From IMG/VR virus record IMGVR_UViG_3300025910_000032, positions 1 to 25,136 of that record: DNA of 25,136 nucleotides; one strand, given 5' to 3'. This stretch comes from a virus. The position numbers and the translations under genes are program-made. Shown here in pieces: positions 12,463 to 19,633 of this stretch. The notes under the pieces are model-generated. The model searched no databases and had not been told where the DNA came from. It saw only the letters and a program-made list of their open reading frames with translations. Position 1 is the first letter of the stretch; every line of letters begins with the position of its first letter.

Positions 12463-12765
12463 ATGCTCTACGATCCGAAATGGGAAGTTCAGACCAAACC
12501 CGACGTGTTCTCGCTGGAGAGCCTGATTGCGTGGCTGGAGACGATGCCGGCGGACAAGAAATACGACTGGGCCTTTGCTGAGTCCTGCCTTTTGGGGCAG
12601 TGGTGTGCTGCAAACGGCCTCGCTGGCGACGAACTTTTTGAAAAGAGCATCGAGCTTGGCAACTTTGCCGCGGCTCCCGCTATCGCCAATGCTGCGCTTG
12701 GCAAGCTCAATGAATGCACCTTCGGCGCAGCCCTCGAACGCGCAAGGAAGGCGCTCCATGGGTGA
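12463..12765 (+). CDS. Conserved-looking hypothetical phage protein
   Basis: A 100-residue, mostly helical protein: LESLIAWLETMPADKKYDWA then AESCLLGQWCAANGLAGDEL. GGAGA precedes the ATG by five bases. The phrase L-x-x-W-L-E-x-x-P-x-x-x-x-Y recurs, to my recollection, in small proteins of rhizobial phages, but I cannot name the family. Overlaps the next gene by 8 bases. Confidence 0.65.
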   Translation: MLYDPKWEVQTKPDVFSLESLIAWLETMPADKKYDWAFAESCLLGQWCAANGLAGDELFEKSIELGNFAAAPAIANAALGKLNECTFGAALERARKALHG

Positions 12766-12985
12766 CTTTCACTCTCAGCTTGGCACCAACAGGGCCACAG
12801 CAATTCTGATCGTCGGCGCCCTGCTCGCCGCCTTCGTGGTGACCGGCTGGCGGACCGTATCCGACGTGACGCGAGATGAAGAAGTCAAGCAGCGGCTGCG
12901 ATGGATTGACCGAGACACTATGAAGCTGGAGGACCGGATTAACGATCTGGATCAGCGGGTAAAAGCACTGGAAGCCCGCCCATGA
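12758..12985 (+). CDS. Membrane protein with C-terminal coiled coil
   Basis: A 75-residue protein. One transmembrane helix spans residues ~12-32 (ATAILIVGALLAAFVVTGW), then a coiled coil (TMKLEDRINDLDQRVKALEA). AAGG lies six bases before the ATG, which lies inside the previous gene. The layout, membrane anchor plus coiled coil, resembles small spanin- or tethering-type proteins, but it is far from the lysis cassette. Ends with ATGA coupling to the next gene. Confidence 0.63.
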   Translation: MGDFHSQLGTNRATAILIVGALLAAFVVTGWRTVSDVTRDEEVKQRLRWIDRDTMKLEDRINDLDQRVKALEARP

Positions 12986-13131
12986 CCGATAGCAAGCCCG
13001 GCACCGAGCACGTGAACTGCCCGTGCTGCGGTCGAAAGGGCACACAAAAGACCGATGGGACCGGCCGCCTGTGCTGGATTTGCATTCCCTGCGACATCGA
13101 AATCGAAACTGACGTTGAGATCGAGGACTAG
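12982..13131 (+). CDS. 49-residue zinc-ribbon miniprotein
   Basis: The frame contains HVNCPCCGRKG and LCWICIPCD, two Cys knuckles about 15-20 residues apart, ending in a run of acidic residues. The ATG shares ATGA with the preceding stop. The double knuckle suggests a zinc ribbon that could bind a host or phage protein. Function unknown. Confidence 0.6.
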   Translation: MTDSKPGTEHVNCPCCGRKGTQKTDGTGRLCWICIPCDIEIETDVEIED

Positions 13132-13137
13132 CCGCCC

Positions 13138-13458
13138 ATGACGATGCACGCCGGACAGAAAGTCACGCCAAAAAATGACGATCCTTGGGAGGAAGACGAC
13201 GGCGGCGAGGTCTATCCGCAATTCGGTGCCGTCTACACCATCCGCGCGACACAATGGATTGGCGACGAACAATACCTTTGGCTCTGCGAGATCGTAAATC
13301 CGGAGATGGAATACGAGGATTACACCGGAGAAATTTGCTTCTTCTCTGACGAATTCCGCCCCGTCATCGAAACCAAAACTGAAATCAGCTTCACCCAAGG
13401 CGCGCCGAAGGATTCCAGGAAGTTCGACAATCGCCGCAAGATCAAGGTGAGCACATGA
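13138..13458 (+). CDS. Small beta-rich conserved-looking phage protein
   Basis: A 106-residue protein. The centre reads FGAVYTIRATQWIG ... YLWLCEIVNPEMEYEDYTGE and FFSDEFRPVIE. This alternating pattern (G-x-x-Y-T-I-R ... L-x-E-I-V-N-P ... F-R-P-V) resembles an SH3-like family I recall from rhizobial phages. The first ATG is chosen; GAGG is eleven bases ahead, which is loose. Ends in ATGA with the next gene. Confidence 0.68.
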   Translation: MTMHAGQKVTPKNDDPWEEDDGGEVYPQFGAVYTIRATQWIGDEQYLWLCEIVNPEMEYEDYTGEICFFSDEFRPVIETKTEISFTQGAPKDSRKFDNRRKIKVST

Positions 13459-13814
13459 CCAATCGATTCTACGATGGCTCAGTCGGAGCGCAGTTTCTTG
13501 CGCCGACTGATAGCAAGACAGATGCAGGGGGAGTGAGCCTGTTGGCGGCGCAAGTCATCCGGATCGACGCGTTGCTCAATCGCGAAGAACACGACGCCGA
13601 CTATCAAGCGTTCGTGCTCATCCGCAGGATTTGGCCCGAAATATCAGCCGCCCTCCGCACGGCATCGGATAGCAAGCCGGTTCGCTTCGAATACCGCTAC
13701 CAGCAAGGCCGCTGGGAAGATGCGGGCGAGGCTTACTATAACTTTTGCCGCAAGGAAATCGAACAGGGCAACCCGAACTTCGAGGTTCGCGCCCTTTACG
13801 AGGAGCGCACATGA
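13455..13814 (+). CDS. Hypothetical protein
   Basis: A 119-residue protein with a helical middle (LLAAQVIRIDALLNREEHDA) and an acidic C-terminus (KEIEQGNPNFEVRALYEERT). The start shares ATGA with the preceding gene and its stop shares ATGA with the next. No motif or family is recognised. Confidence 0.62.
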   Translation: MTNRFYDGSVGAQFLAPTDSKTDAGGVSLLAAQVIRIDALLNREEHDADYQAFVLIRRIWPEISAALRTASDSKPVRFEYRYQQGRWEDAGEAYYNFCRKEIEQGNPNFEVRALYEERT

Positions 13815-14644
13815 CCGAAGCCGTGAACAGGGGTGAGTATGCGACCCTGCCGTGTCCATTCTGTGGACAGAAGCCGTATGTGTCGGCCGACATGAGCGGC
13901 GGCGTCATCCGATGCGAAACACACGAATGCTTTGGGCCTCGTACAACGGCACAATATCTGGTTGATGCAGTGAAGCAATGGAACACCCGCTCCGCAGCAC
14001 CGGCAGAGCAAGGGGAGGTGGTGGCGTGGGTAAAACAGATGCACACCGATCTGCGTCGGCTCGCTATCAAACAGCATGTGCGGATGGCCGAAGGCGGCGG
14101 TACGGTGCCCAATGGCAAATCCTGCGCTACTTGCAAAGGCGAATGGGCGGAAGGCGCTCCGGAGTTTCATGCCGAAACATGCACGGCAGCGAAAGATAGC
14201 CCGGCCCTCGCCTCCCCACCCCCGCCCTCAGATGCGCCGGGGGATGCGGTACAGGACACCTATCTGGTTGGCGGCCCTGATCTGCGGGCCATGTCAGGCT
14301 CGACGGAAAGCGACCGGATAATCCAACTGTGGTTTCGTCGCAAGGCAACTGACGAAGATCGAAAGTGGCTGCTGGAGGCAATCAACGCCAAGATTTTAGC
14401 GGACCAAGAAGCCGCCGCGCCACCCCTCTCCGATGCGGAGATTACCGGACTCCCATCCATCGAACTGTTGCGTGTTGCGATTGTTGACGGTTTTAGCAAC
14501 GGCAACGAGCAATACGAAGATTGCCATTGGACGCAACAGCATCGCTTCAACGAGGCTGCCCGCGCCGTTCGCGCCGCCCTCTCCCACCCCGGAGTGAGGG
14601 AACGGGCGGTGTCATCGGCGGATCGCGAGGCTCCCCGTGGTTAA
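13811..14644 (+). CDS. Lar-like protein with extra C-terminal region
   Basis: A 277-residue protein. Residues ~13-60 (LPCPFCGQKPYVSADMSGG ... IRCETHECFGPR ... VKQWNTRS) match the Lar restriction-alleviation zinc domain, ending in the W-N-x-R signature. A second Cys/His set (CATCKGEW ... FHAETC) lies at ~residues 100-125. A proline-rich linker then leads to a helical C-terminal domain (DRIIQLWFRRKATDEDRKWL and later). Lar proteins of Rac/lambdoid phages modulate host type I restriction; the extension is unusual. Coupled by ATGA. Confidence 0.7.
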   Translation: MTEAVNRGEYATLPCPFCGQKPYVSADMSGGVIRCETHECFGPRTTAQYLVDAVKQWNTRSAAPAEQGEVVAWVKQMHTDLRRLAIKQHVRMAEGGGTVPNGKSCATCKGEWAEGAPEFHAETCTAAKDSPALASPPPPSDAPGDAVQDTYLVGGPDLRAMSGSTESDRIIQLWFRRKATDEDRKWLLEAINAKILADQEAAAPPLSDAEITGLPSIELLRVAIVDGFSNGNEQYEDCHWTQQHRFNEAARAVRAALSHPGVRERAVSSADREAPRG

Positions 14645-14909
14645 ACCGCCGGTCAAGCTTTCGGAGAGCAAACAAGTTCAGTCACTCCAAGCTGAACTAT
14701 TCCGAACGACTGAGCCCTTGCAGGGCGACGCATGGATAAGCGACGAGGCCGGCACAGAAACCCTCGCTGAGTTTTTCCAGTTTGTTGAGGGCCACTTAGC
14801 GGCCAACCGCGAAGCAACAAAAGCAATAACCGCTTTCCTTCGCAAGCACCGTCAGCTTCGGCGGGCTTCCTCGATTCCCTCCACTCTGCGCGAGACCCCG
14901 GAGGGATGA
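14637..14909 (+). CDS. Hypothetical helical protein (GTG start)
   Basis: A 90-residue protein beginning VKPPVKLSESKQVQSLQAEL, with a helical C-terminal half (FFQFVEGHLAANREATKAIT). The GTG at 14637 overlaps the end of the Lar-like gene and has GAGG six bases upstream, so it is preferred. It ends in overlap with the next gene. No family is recognised. Confidence 0.58.
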   Translation: MVKPPVKLSESKQVQSLQAELFRTTEPLQGDAWISDEAGTETLAEFFQFVEGHLAANREATKAITAFLRKHRQLRRASSIPSTLRETPEG

Positions 14910-15580
14910 CCTTGCACTACCACGGCACACCGATAACGCCACTGACAGCTCTCTACGAGATGACCGGGCGGCATTTCTGCGTATCCCACGCTCACCCGGC
15001 GGACGTGGCTCGATGCCACCAGATCGGGCAGTCCGTGCTTTTGGACAACGGCGCGTTCTCAAAGTGGAAGTCAAAGAAGGAAACCAATTGGTCGAGCTAT
15101 TACGACTGGGCCGAGCGGTGGCTTTCCTACCCTACGACATGGGCAATCATCCCCGACGAGATCGACGCCGGTTCGCAGTTTCAGGATGCGTTAGTGCGTG
15201 AGTGGCCGTTTGGGCATCGCGGCGCCCCGGTGTGGCACATGGACGAGCCAATAGACCGCCTCGCTAAACTTACCGACGAGTGGCCCAAGGTCTGCATCGG
15301 GTCAACAGATGCCTACTCCGTCGTCCTCTCCCCCGCATGGGAGCGGAAGATGGACGAGGCATTTAACCGGATCGCCCGCAACCATCTCCCTTGGATACAT
15401 ATGCTGCGGGGGATGCAGTGTCTTGGCCGGCGATGGCCCTTTGCATCGGTCGATAGCACCGACATAGCCCAGAACCACCACCGACCGCAGAACACGCCCC
15501 GCGCTATGGCTGACCGCTGGGACGCCATGCAGTGCCCAGGCAAATGGGAAATCCAGCCCGAACAAATGGAGTTAGCATGA
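14906..15580 (+). CDS. TGT-like (DpdA-type?) transglycosylase-fold protein
   Basis: A 224-residue protein. QSVLLDNGAFSKWK (D47) resembles the D-S-G-G-F motif of tRNA-guanine transglycosylases. PVWHMDEPIDRL, VCIGST and a late PFASVDSTDIAQN (D183) match the barrel strands and second aspartate of a TIM-barrel fold. From memory, phage proteins of this pattern are described as DpdA-like, which insert 7-deazaguanine into DNA, but TGT homology here is my reading and not a search. Length is shorter than bacterial TGT (~370). It is coupled to a deoxyribosyltransferase-like gene. Confidence 0.55.
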   Translation: MTLHYHGTPITPLTALYEMTGRHFCVSHAHPADVARCHQIGQSVLLDNGAFSKWKSKKETNWSSYYDWAERWLSYPTTWAIIPDEIDAGSQFQDALVREWPFGHRGAPVWHMDEPIDRLAKLTDEWPKVCIGSTDAYSVVLSPAWERKMDEAFNRIARNHLPWIHMLRGMQCLGRRWPFASVDSTDIAQNHHRPQNTPRAMADRWDAMQCPGKWEIQPEQMELA

Positions 15581-15966
15581 AAACGGTCTATCTCTGCGGC
15601 CCGATCAATGGCTGCACCGATTCCGAGGCGAATGACTGGCGCGAGTTCGTGCAGAAGAGAGCGCCGCACTTTGAATATCTCAACCCGATGAAACGGGATT
15701 ACCGTGGCAAGGAACAGGAATTCTTCAGCGAGATCGTCACGCTCGACAAGATCGATATCGCCAATAGCCATGCACTGCTGGTCAATTACGACAAGCCGAG
15801 CGTTGGCACCAGCATGGAGGTCTATATCGCCTTCTCAACCGGAAAGCTGGTCGTCGTCGTTGCACGGCCAGATGCCGTGGTCAGTCCGTGGCTTCGCTAT
15901 CATAGCCACCGGATCATGCATTCCTTTGACGCAGCAATCATCGAAATCACGGATTTGCTGGCATGA
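15577..15966 (+). CDS. Nucleoside 2-deoxyribosyltransferase-like protein
   Basis: A 129-residue protein. It begins MKTVYLCGPINGCTDSEAND, the N-terminal Y-L-C/A-G-P-I strand-loop of the NDT/MazG-like Rossmann family. DKIDIANSHALLVNYDKPSV then GTSMEVYIAFSTGK supplies the G-T-x-x-E motif with E81 as probable nucleophile, followed by a strand VVVVA. NDT enzymes exchange bases on deoxyribonucleosides. GGAG is five bases before the ATG, which shares ATGA with the TGT-like gene. Together they suggest nucleotide or base modification. Confidence 0.75.
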   Translation: MKTVYLCGPINGCTDSEANDWREFVQKRAPHFEYLNPMKRDYRGKEQEFFSEIVTLDKIDIANSHALLVNYDKPSVGTSMEVYIAFSTGKLVVVVARPDAVVSPWLRYHSHRIMHSFDAAIIEITDLLA

Positions 15967-16181
15967 ACAGGCGCGGGGATCAATACGGGCACGTGAGGGT
16001 GAGCAAGAGACCGAAGGGTGAAAAGCCCTATTACGGCCGTGTTCGGTTCCTCGGGAAGGAAATTTACACCCAGCGCTACGCGACAGCCGACCAGGCCGCC
16101 CTCGCCCGCGAAATCCTAGAAGCGGCATTGCAATTGGTGGGGACTGTTTCAATTCCTTCGCATGACCGAGGAACCCCGTGA
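15963..16181 (+). CDS. AP2-like DNA-binding miniprotein
   Basis: A 72-residue protein. HVRVSKRPKGEKPYYGRVRF then LGKEIYTQRYATADQAALAR reads as three beta-strands (with a central R-x-R-F) followed by a helix, the AP2/integrase-DNA-binding fold. Start shares ATGA with the previous gene; the stop overlaps the next gene's GTG. DNA or nucleic-acid binding is inferred. It lies between modification-type enzymes. Confidence 0.6.
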   Translation: MNRRGDQYGHVRVSKRPKGEKPYYGRVRFLGKEIYTQRYATADQAALAREILEAALQLVGTVSIPSHDRGTP

Positions 16182-16780
16182 TGGTGGCCGCTCTATTCGT
16201 CGAAACGGATGGTTGCTACTTCGGCCTGCCGAACGTCGATCCTTGGGATAAAGCTCGAGACGCGCGGCTATATGCCGGCCCGCATCCGGTCGTTGCCCAT
16301 CCGCCGTGCGATCGATGGCACCAACTCTCAGCGGTCAACAATAAGCGCTGGGGGTATGCGATCAATAAGGATGGGGGCTGCTTTGCCGCCGCCCTTGAGG
16401 CCGTGCGCAAATATGGTGGCGTCCTTGAGCACCCGGCCGAATCTCGAGCTTTCAAGTTCTACGGCATCCCAGAGCCGGTTTCTGATAGTTGGCAATTCAC
16501 GATCGACGGCGATTGGGTCACCGAGATTTGGCAATCCAGCTATGGTCACCGGGCCCGCAAACGGACGTGGTTGCTCTACCATGGCGCCACGATGCCGCCG
16601 CTCCTGGATTGGCGCCGAGTAGCCGGCACGCACCAAATAGGCTTGTTCGACCAGAAGCTACCTCAACTTCCAAAGCGTGAGCGCGCGGCCACGCCACAGC
16701 CATTCCGAGATTTGCTGATCTTAATCGCCGGGGCATCCACGGTCTCGCGCCCGAACCATTCAACCCCGGAGGCGAAGTGA
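16178..16780 (+). CDS. Phage protein resembling the catalytic half of a C5-methyltransferase
   Basis: A 200-residue protein beginning GTG-ATG (16178 or 16181). VVAHPPCDRW (residues 38-47) carries the P-P-C motif of cytosine-5 methyltransferases, and GGVLEHPAESRA (80-91) occupies the place of the E-N-V motif. WQSSYGHRARKRTWLLYHGA follows. No glycine-rich SAM-binding motif is seen at the N-terminus, and the protein is half the usual size. From memory this is a recurring phage family. DNA methyltransferase activity is a possibility but unproven. Confidence 0.6.
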   Translation: MMVAALFVETDGCYFGLPNVDPWDKARDARLYAGPHPVVAHPPCDRWHQLSAVNNKRWGYAINKDGGCFAAALEAVRKYGGVLEHPAESRAFKFYGIPEPVSDSWQFTIDGDWVTEIWQSSYGHRARKRTWLLYHGATMPPLLDWRRVAGTHQIGLFDQKLPQLPKRERAATPQPFRDLLILIAGASTVSRPNHSTPEAK

Positions 16781-17115
16781 TGGTGTGCCTACCCGAATTT
16801 AAGGCTGGCCGCGCGGAAACGTGTGAGTTGGACCGCGTGACAGATCAAGGAGCGGGCAAAGAATACTTCGTAAGACTTCCTGATGGCTATTTGCTGCCGT
16901 GCGGGAGTTGGCTGGGGGCCGAGAAGCGGGCGCGGGCTATTGCTGATCTGGTCAACGTCGTCATGCGCTGGGAGGGCTCATGGCCGCCCATTGGGGTTAT
17001 GGAGGCTGTTGTCGAGAACAACATCATAGACGCATTGCGAGATCGCGCGACGCGAGGCGAGCCAGTTCCGGACTTCCTCGCTGCTGTGGGACAACCGGGG
17101 GAGACCAAGACATGA
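16780..17115 (+). CDS. Hypothetical protein
   Basis: A 111-residue protein. KEYFVRLPDGYLLPCGSWLG is followed by a helical stretch (AEKRARAIADLVNVVMRWEG). GGAGG lies seven bases before the ATG at 16780, which shares TGATG with the previous stop; the preceding GTG is closer and less likely. The family is not recognised. Confidence 0.62.
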   Translation: MVCLPEFKAGRAETCELDRVTDQGAGKEYFVRLPDGYLLPCGSWLGAEKRARAIADLVNVVMRWEGSWPPIGVMEAVVENNIIDALRDRATRGEPVPDFLAAVGQPGETKT

Positions 17116-17405
17116 GCGGCTATACAATCTGGAAAGCGATCCTGGCGCCAACAGGTATTCAGGATATCGAAGTCCCGGAAGGTGCCGAGCTATTGACTGC
17201 ACGCGACCAGCTTGAGCAGATTTGCGTCTGGTTCAAATGCGATCCGAGCAAACCGCCAAGCAAACGTTGCATTGCCATCTGTGGCACGGGACACCCGGCT
17301 CCGGAGGATGCGCGATACGTCGGTACGGGATTCCTGCACGGCGGCCAGCTTGTACTTCATGTGTTTGAGAGCGTCCCCGATCTTGTCGGAGAAGTACCGA
17401 AGTGA
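17112..17405 (+). CDS. DUF7352-like phage protein
   Basis: A 97-residue protein with the pattern TIWKAILAPTGIQDIEVPEG ... VWFKCDP ... CIAICGTGHPAP ... YVGTGFLHGGQLVLHVFE. This I recall as a compact beta protein family (DUF7352) in many phages. The G-T-G-H-P and H-V-F-E motifs are the hallmarks. GGGGGAG precedes the ATG. Its biochemical role is not known. Confidence 0.75.
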   Translation: MSGYTIWKAILAPTGIQDIEVPEGAELLTARDQLEQICVWFKCDPSKPPSKRCIAICGTGHPAPEDARYVGTGFLHGGQLVLHVFESVPDLVGEVPK

Positions 17406-17446
17406 TGACTGACTTTTCCGATTTAGCGAGGGACTACGACCGATGA
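17405..17446 (+). CDS. 13-residue minigene coupling its neighbours
   Basis: The frame M-T-D-F-S-D-L-A-R-D-Y-D-R starts in TGATG with the DUF7352-like stop and ends in ATGA with the excisionase-like start. The exact double junction suggests it is translated, perhaps only to carry ribosomes to the excisionase. A chance ORF remains possible because the interval is only 38 bases. Confidence 0.35.
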   Translation: MTDFSDLARDYDR

Positions 17447-17703
17447 CCGCACCGGCCTCACAGACGCTAGAACGCGAGAGGGACAAGCTATACCTTACGG
17501 ACGCAGAGTTGATCCGGCGCATTGGCGTGCCGGAAAAGACGCTGCGGTCCATGCTGCCGGCCCTGGAGAGCAAATACGGTTTTCCCCGGAAGTCGCCGAT
17601 ATTCGGGGATAGAAGGTATTGGCCGGCCGTGAAAACGTGGCTGGACAAGCACAACGGGCTTACAGTGGACCCCACCACCACAAACGGAAAGGGGTTGCGA
17701 TGA
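17443..17703 (+). CDS. xis: Putative excisionase (winged-helix type)
   Basis: An 86-residue protein. DKLYLTDAELIRRIGVPEKT then LRSMLPALESKYGFPRKSPI ... RRYWPAVKTWLDKH reads as an excisionase/MerR-like winged HTH: helix-turn-helix followed by a wing. It directly precedes the integrase and overlaps it by four bases. By position and fold it would direct excision as the recombination directionality factor. The family DUF4224 is a possible relative. Confidence 0.68.
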   Translation: MTAPASQTLERERDKLYLTDAELIRRIGVPEKTLRSMLPALESKYGFPRKSPIFGDRRYWPAVKTWLDKHNGLTVDPTTTNGKGLR

Positions 17704-18995
17704 CGGATGAAAAACAGCCACCAAAAATGGCTCAGGAAGCGCCGGGCTTAGTCTGGCGGTCACGAAAGAACGGATGGGCCGCGACGTGGCAGGCCCGCAG
17801 CGACCTCGCTAGGCGAGGATATTTGCCCAAGAGCGTCACGCTTTGGTCAGGCGCCGAGCCAGACGCAACCGACGCCCTGCACATCGCCACGCGATGCCAG
17901 CAGTATCAATCCGAAATGCTTATGTGGGGTCGCGGCGTTGAACCGATTCCGCTCAATGGTTTTAGAGGCGATCTGCGATCGCTCATTAATTGCTATCAGA
18001 CCGACGCGGACTCGCCCTACCAAAAGAACCGCTTCCACACCCGCCAAAACCGCGACAGCATGTTGCGACGGATCAGTAAGCGGCACGGCCACGAACAACT
18101 TTCGGATATCAAAGCCCGCGTCCTACTGGCTTGGCACAAAGACTGGAGCGTAGACGGCCAAAGGCTCGCGACCGGATCTGCGTTCATCGGGCAACTCCGC
18201 GCCCTTTTCAGCTTCGGCGCCACGCTACTTGAAAATTCCGACTGCGAGCGGCTATGTGGGGTGATGCACAAGATGCGCTTCCCAGGAACGAAACCGCGCG
18301 GCGTGAGCCTGTCAGCCGAGCAAGCCAACTTGATCCGGGCTGCGGCTCATGATCACTTCGGATGGGATTCCATCGCCCTTGTGCAGGCTTTCCAGTTTGA
18401 ATGCACGCTGCGGCAGGGCGATTGCATCGGGCAATTGGTGCCGCTATCGGAACCTGGCGTGTCCGCCGTTATCGTCCGCGGCCAGAAATGGCTGCGCGGC
18501 ATCGTCTGGCAGGAGATCGACGACAACCTGATCCTTCGGCACATCACCAGCAAAAAGCAAAAGATGGTCGAGGTGGATCTGAAGCTCGGGCCGATGGTGG
18601 TTTCGGAGCTGCAATGGCTGGCCGGCGACGAGCCCCTGATCGTGGTAGACGAGATCACGAAGAAGGTGACAGTCAATCGTCACCTTCTGCCGGCCTCCGG
18701 GCCGCTTGCAATTTGCGACACCAACGGCCTGCCTTGGACGGGCAACGAGTACCGCCGTAAGTGGCGCAAGATCGCGCGGCATTGCGGGATACCCGACAAT
18801 GTTTGGAGCATGGATTCGAGATCTGGGGCTATCTCTGAGGCGATCCAGGCCGGCGCACCAATCGAGTTTGTCCGCCACGCGGCGACCCATAGCGACGTTT
18901 CGCAGACCGCGGACTACGACCGAACGCAGGCCGAGGCCACGGCGAAGGTGATGAAGCTGCGGACGGCGAACAGGAACAAACCCAAAACCGAGTGA
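17700..18995 (+). CDS. int: Tyrosine integrase
   Basis: A 431-residue protein. The C-terminal catalytic domain shows ECTLRQGD (R239), a lysine-rich beta turn (HITSKKQKMVEV, ~K286), WSMDSRSGAISEA (R374), ATHSDV (H397) and ADYDRT (Y406 nucleophile). The box II position normally held by His (H-x-x-R) is Met371, a substitution I have seen in related alphaproteobacterial integrases. The N-terminal ~180 residues include an arm/core-binding region. AAGGGG lies five bases before the ATG. It integrates the phage at an attP, likely in the palindrome that follows. Confidence 0.88.
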   Translation: MTDEKQPPKMAQEAPGLVWRSRKNGWAATWQARSDLARRGYLPKSVTLWSGAEPDATDALHIATRCQQYQSEMLMWGRGVEPIPLNGFRGDLRSLINCYQTDADSPYQKNRFHTRQNRDSMLRRISKRHGHEQLSDIKARVLLAWHKDWSVDGQRLATGSAFIGQLRALFSFGATLLENSDCERLCGVMHKMRFPGTKPRGVSLSAEQANLIRAAAHDHFGWDSIALVQAFQFECTLRQGDCIGQLVPLSEPGVSAVIVRGQKWLRGIVWQEIDDNLILRHITSKKQKMVEVDLKLGPMVVSELQWLAGDEPLIVVDEITKKVTVNRHLLPASGPLAICDTNGLPWTGNEYRRKWRKIARHCGIPDNVWSMDSRSGAISEAIQAGAPIEFVRHAATHSDVSQTADYDRTQAEATAKVMKLRTANRNKPKTE

Positions 18996-19024
18996 CCCCA
19001 GAACGAACACTGACCGAACCTGAC

Positions 19025-19139
19025 TGATGACTGGCTGATCGGACCTCTAAGTAGTTTCAATATAGGCACTTTTTATTGACCGTTAGTGCCTGCTATTCAA
19101 CACTACCATACTGGTCCGATTAGCTGACGTCAGTCATCA
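19025..19139. other. Large imperfect palindrome, candidate attP
   Basis: Directly after int, four nested inverted repeats share almost one centre near 19078-19082: TGATGACTG (19025-19033) with CAGTCATCA (19131-19139), ATCGGACC (19038-19045) with GGTCCGAT (19113-19120), GTAGT (19051-19055) with ACTAC (19102-19106), and AGGCACT (19064-19070) with AGTGCCT (19085-19091), enclosing 14 bases (TTTTATTGACCGTT). Integrase core and arm sites are typically arranged so. Phage genes follow on both sides. Experimental core sequence unknown. Confidence 0.6.
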
Positions 19140-19140
19140 A

Positions 19141-19167
19141 AACCTTAAAAGCCGCGTTGGGCGGCTT
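19141..19167 (-). terminator. Leftward intrinsic terminator
   Basis: On the leftward strand AAGCCGC-loop-GCGGCTT (19167-19149) is a perfect 7-base stem with 5-base loop, followed by TT and then a T-rich tract (TAAGGTTTT). It would stop leftward transcription before the attachment region and int. In the rightward direction no T-run follows, so there it would be only a leader hairpin. Confidence 0.5.
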
Positions 19168-19177
19168 GGAGCGGATG

Positions 19178-19633
19178 ATGGAACTAACGCCAGACACTCT
19201 GCCACACGACCCCGAGGCAACAACCCGAGAGGTGTATTTCCTCTATTGCAGCGGGTTCGTCAAAATAGGTGTCACCAACCACCTAACGCGCCGGATGAAA
19301 GAACTTCAGGTCGCGACGCCTTGGCGGTCGCAGGTTATTTGCACAATTCCCGGAGGCAGGGGAACTGAGGACTACTTCCACTTCATTTTCCAGTCCTACC
19401 ACTTCCGCGGCGAATGGTTTTCTTTCGGCCCTGATCTGCGTTCGTTCATCGAACGGAAGGCGCCAGATTATGCGCTGGAATGGCTCGCCGAGGAGGAGCA
19501 AATCTATCTCGATCTGATCGAGCAGCAGGCCCGACTTCTTGGGCTGATAACCGAGGAGCGCAAGGTTATTCCCATCCGGCCTGGCGGGCGCAACGGCAAC
19601 GGGTGGAATGTGCGGGTCGTGAGAACGCGATGA
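19178..19633 (+). CDS. GIY-YIG (T5orf172/MUG113-like) nuclease-domain protein
   Basis: A 151-residue protein. The core runs EVYFLYCSGFVKIGVTNHLT then RRMKELQVATPW: a V-Y-F-L and V-K-I-G pair where GIY and YIG would stand. A later GTEDYFHFIFQSYHFRGEWF adds the conserved H and E-W-F motif. This is the MUG113/T5orf172 subclass of GIY-YIG. GGAG lies six bases before the ATG at 19178, favouring it over the adjacent ATG at 19175. A hairpin lies immediately upstream. Possible homing-type or repair nuclease. Confidence 0.75.
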   Translation: MELTPDTLPHDPEATTREVYFLYCSGFVKIGVTNHLTRRMKELQVATPWRSQVICTIPGGRGTEDYFHFIFQSYHFRGEWFSFGPDLRSFIERKAPDYALEWLAEEEQIYLDLIEQQARLLGLITEERKVIPIRPGGRNGNGWNVRVVRTR

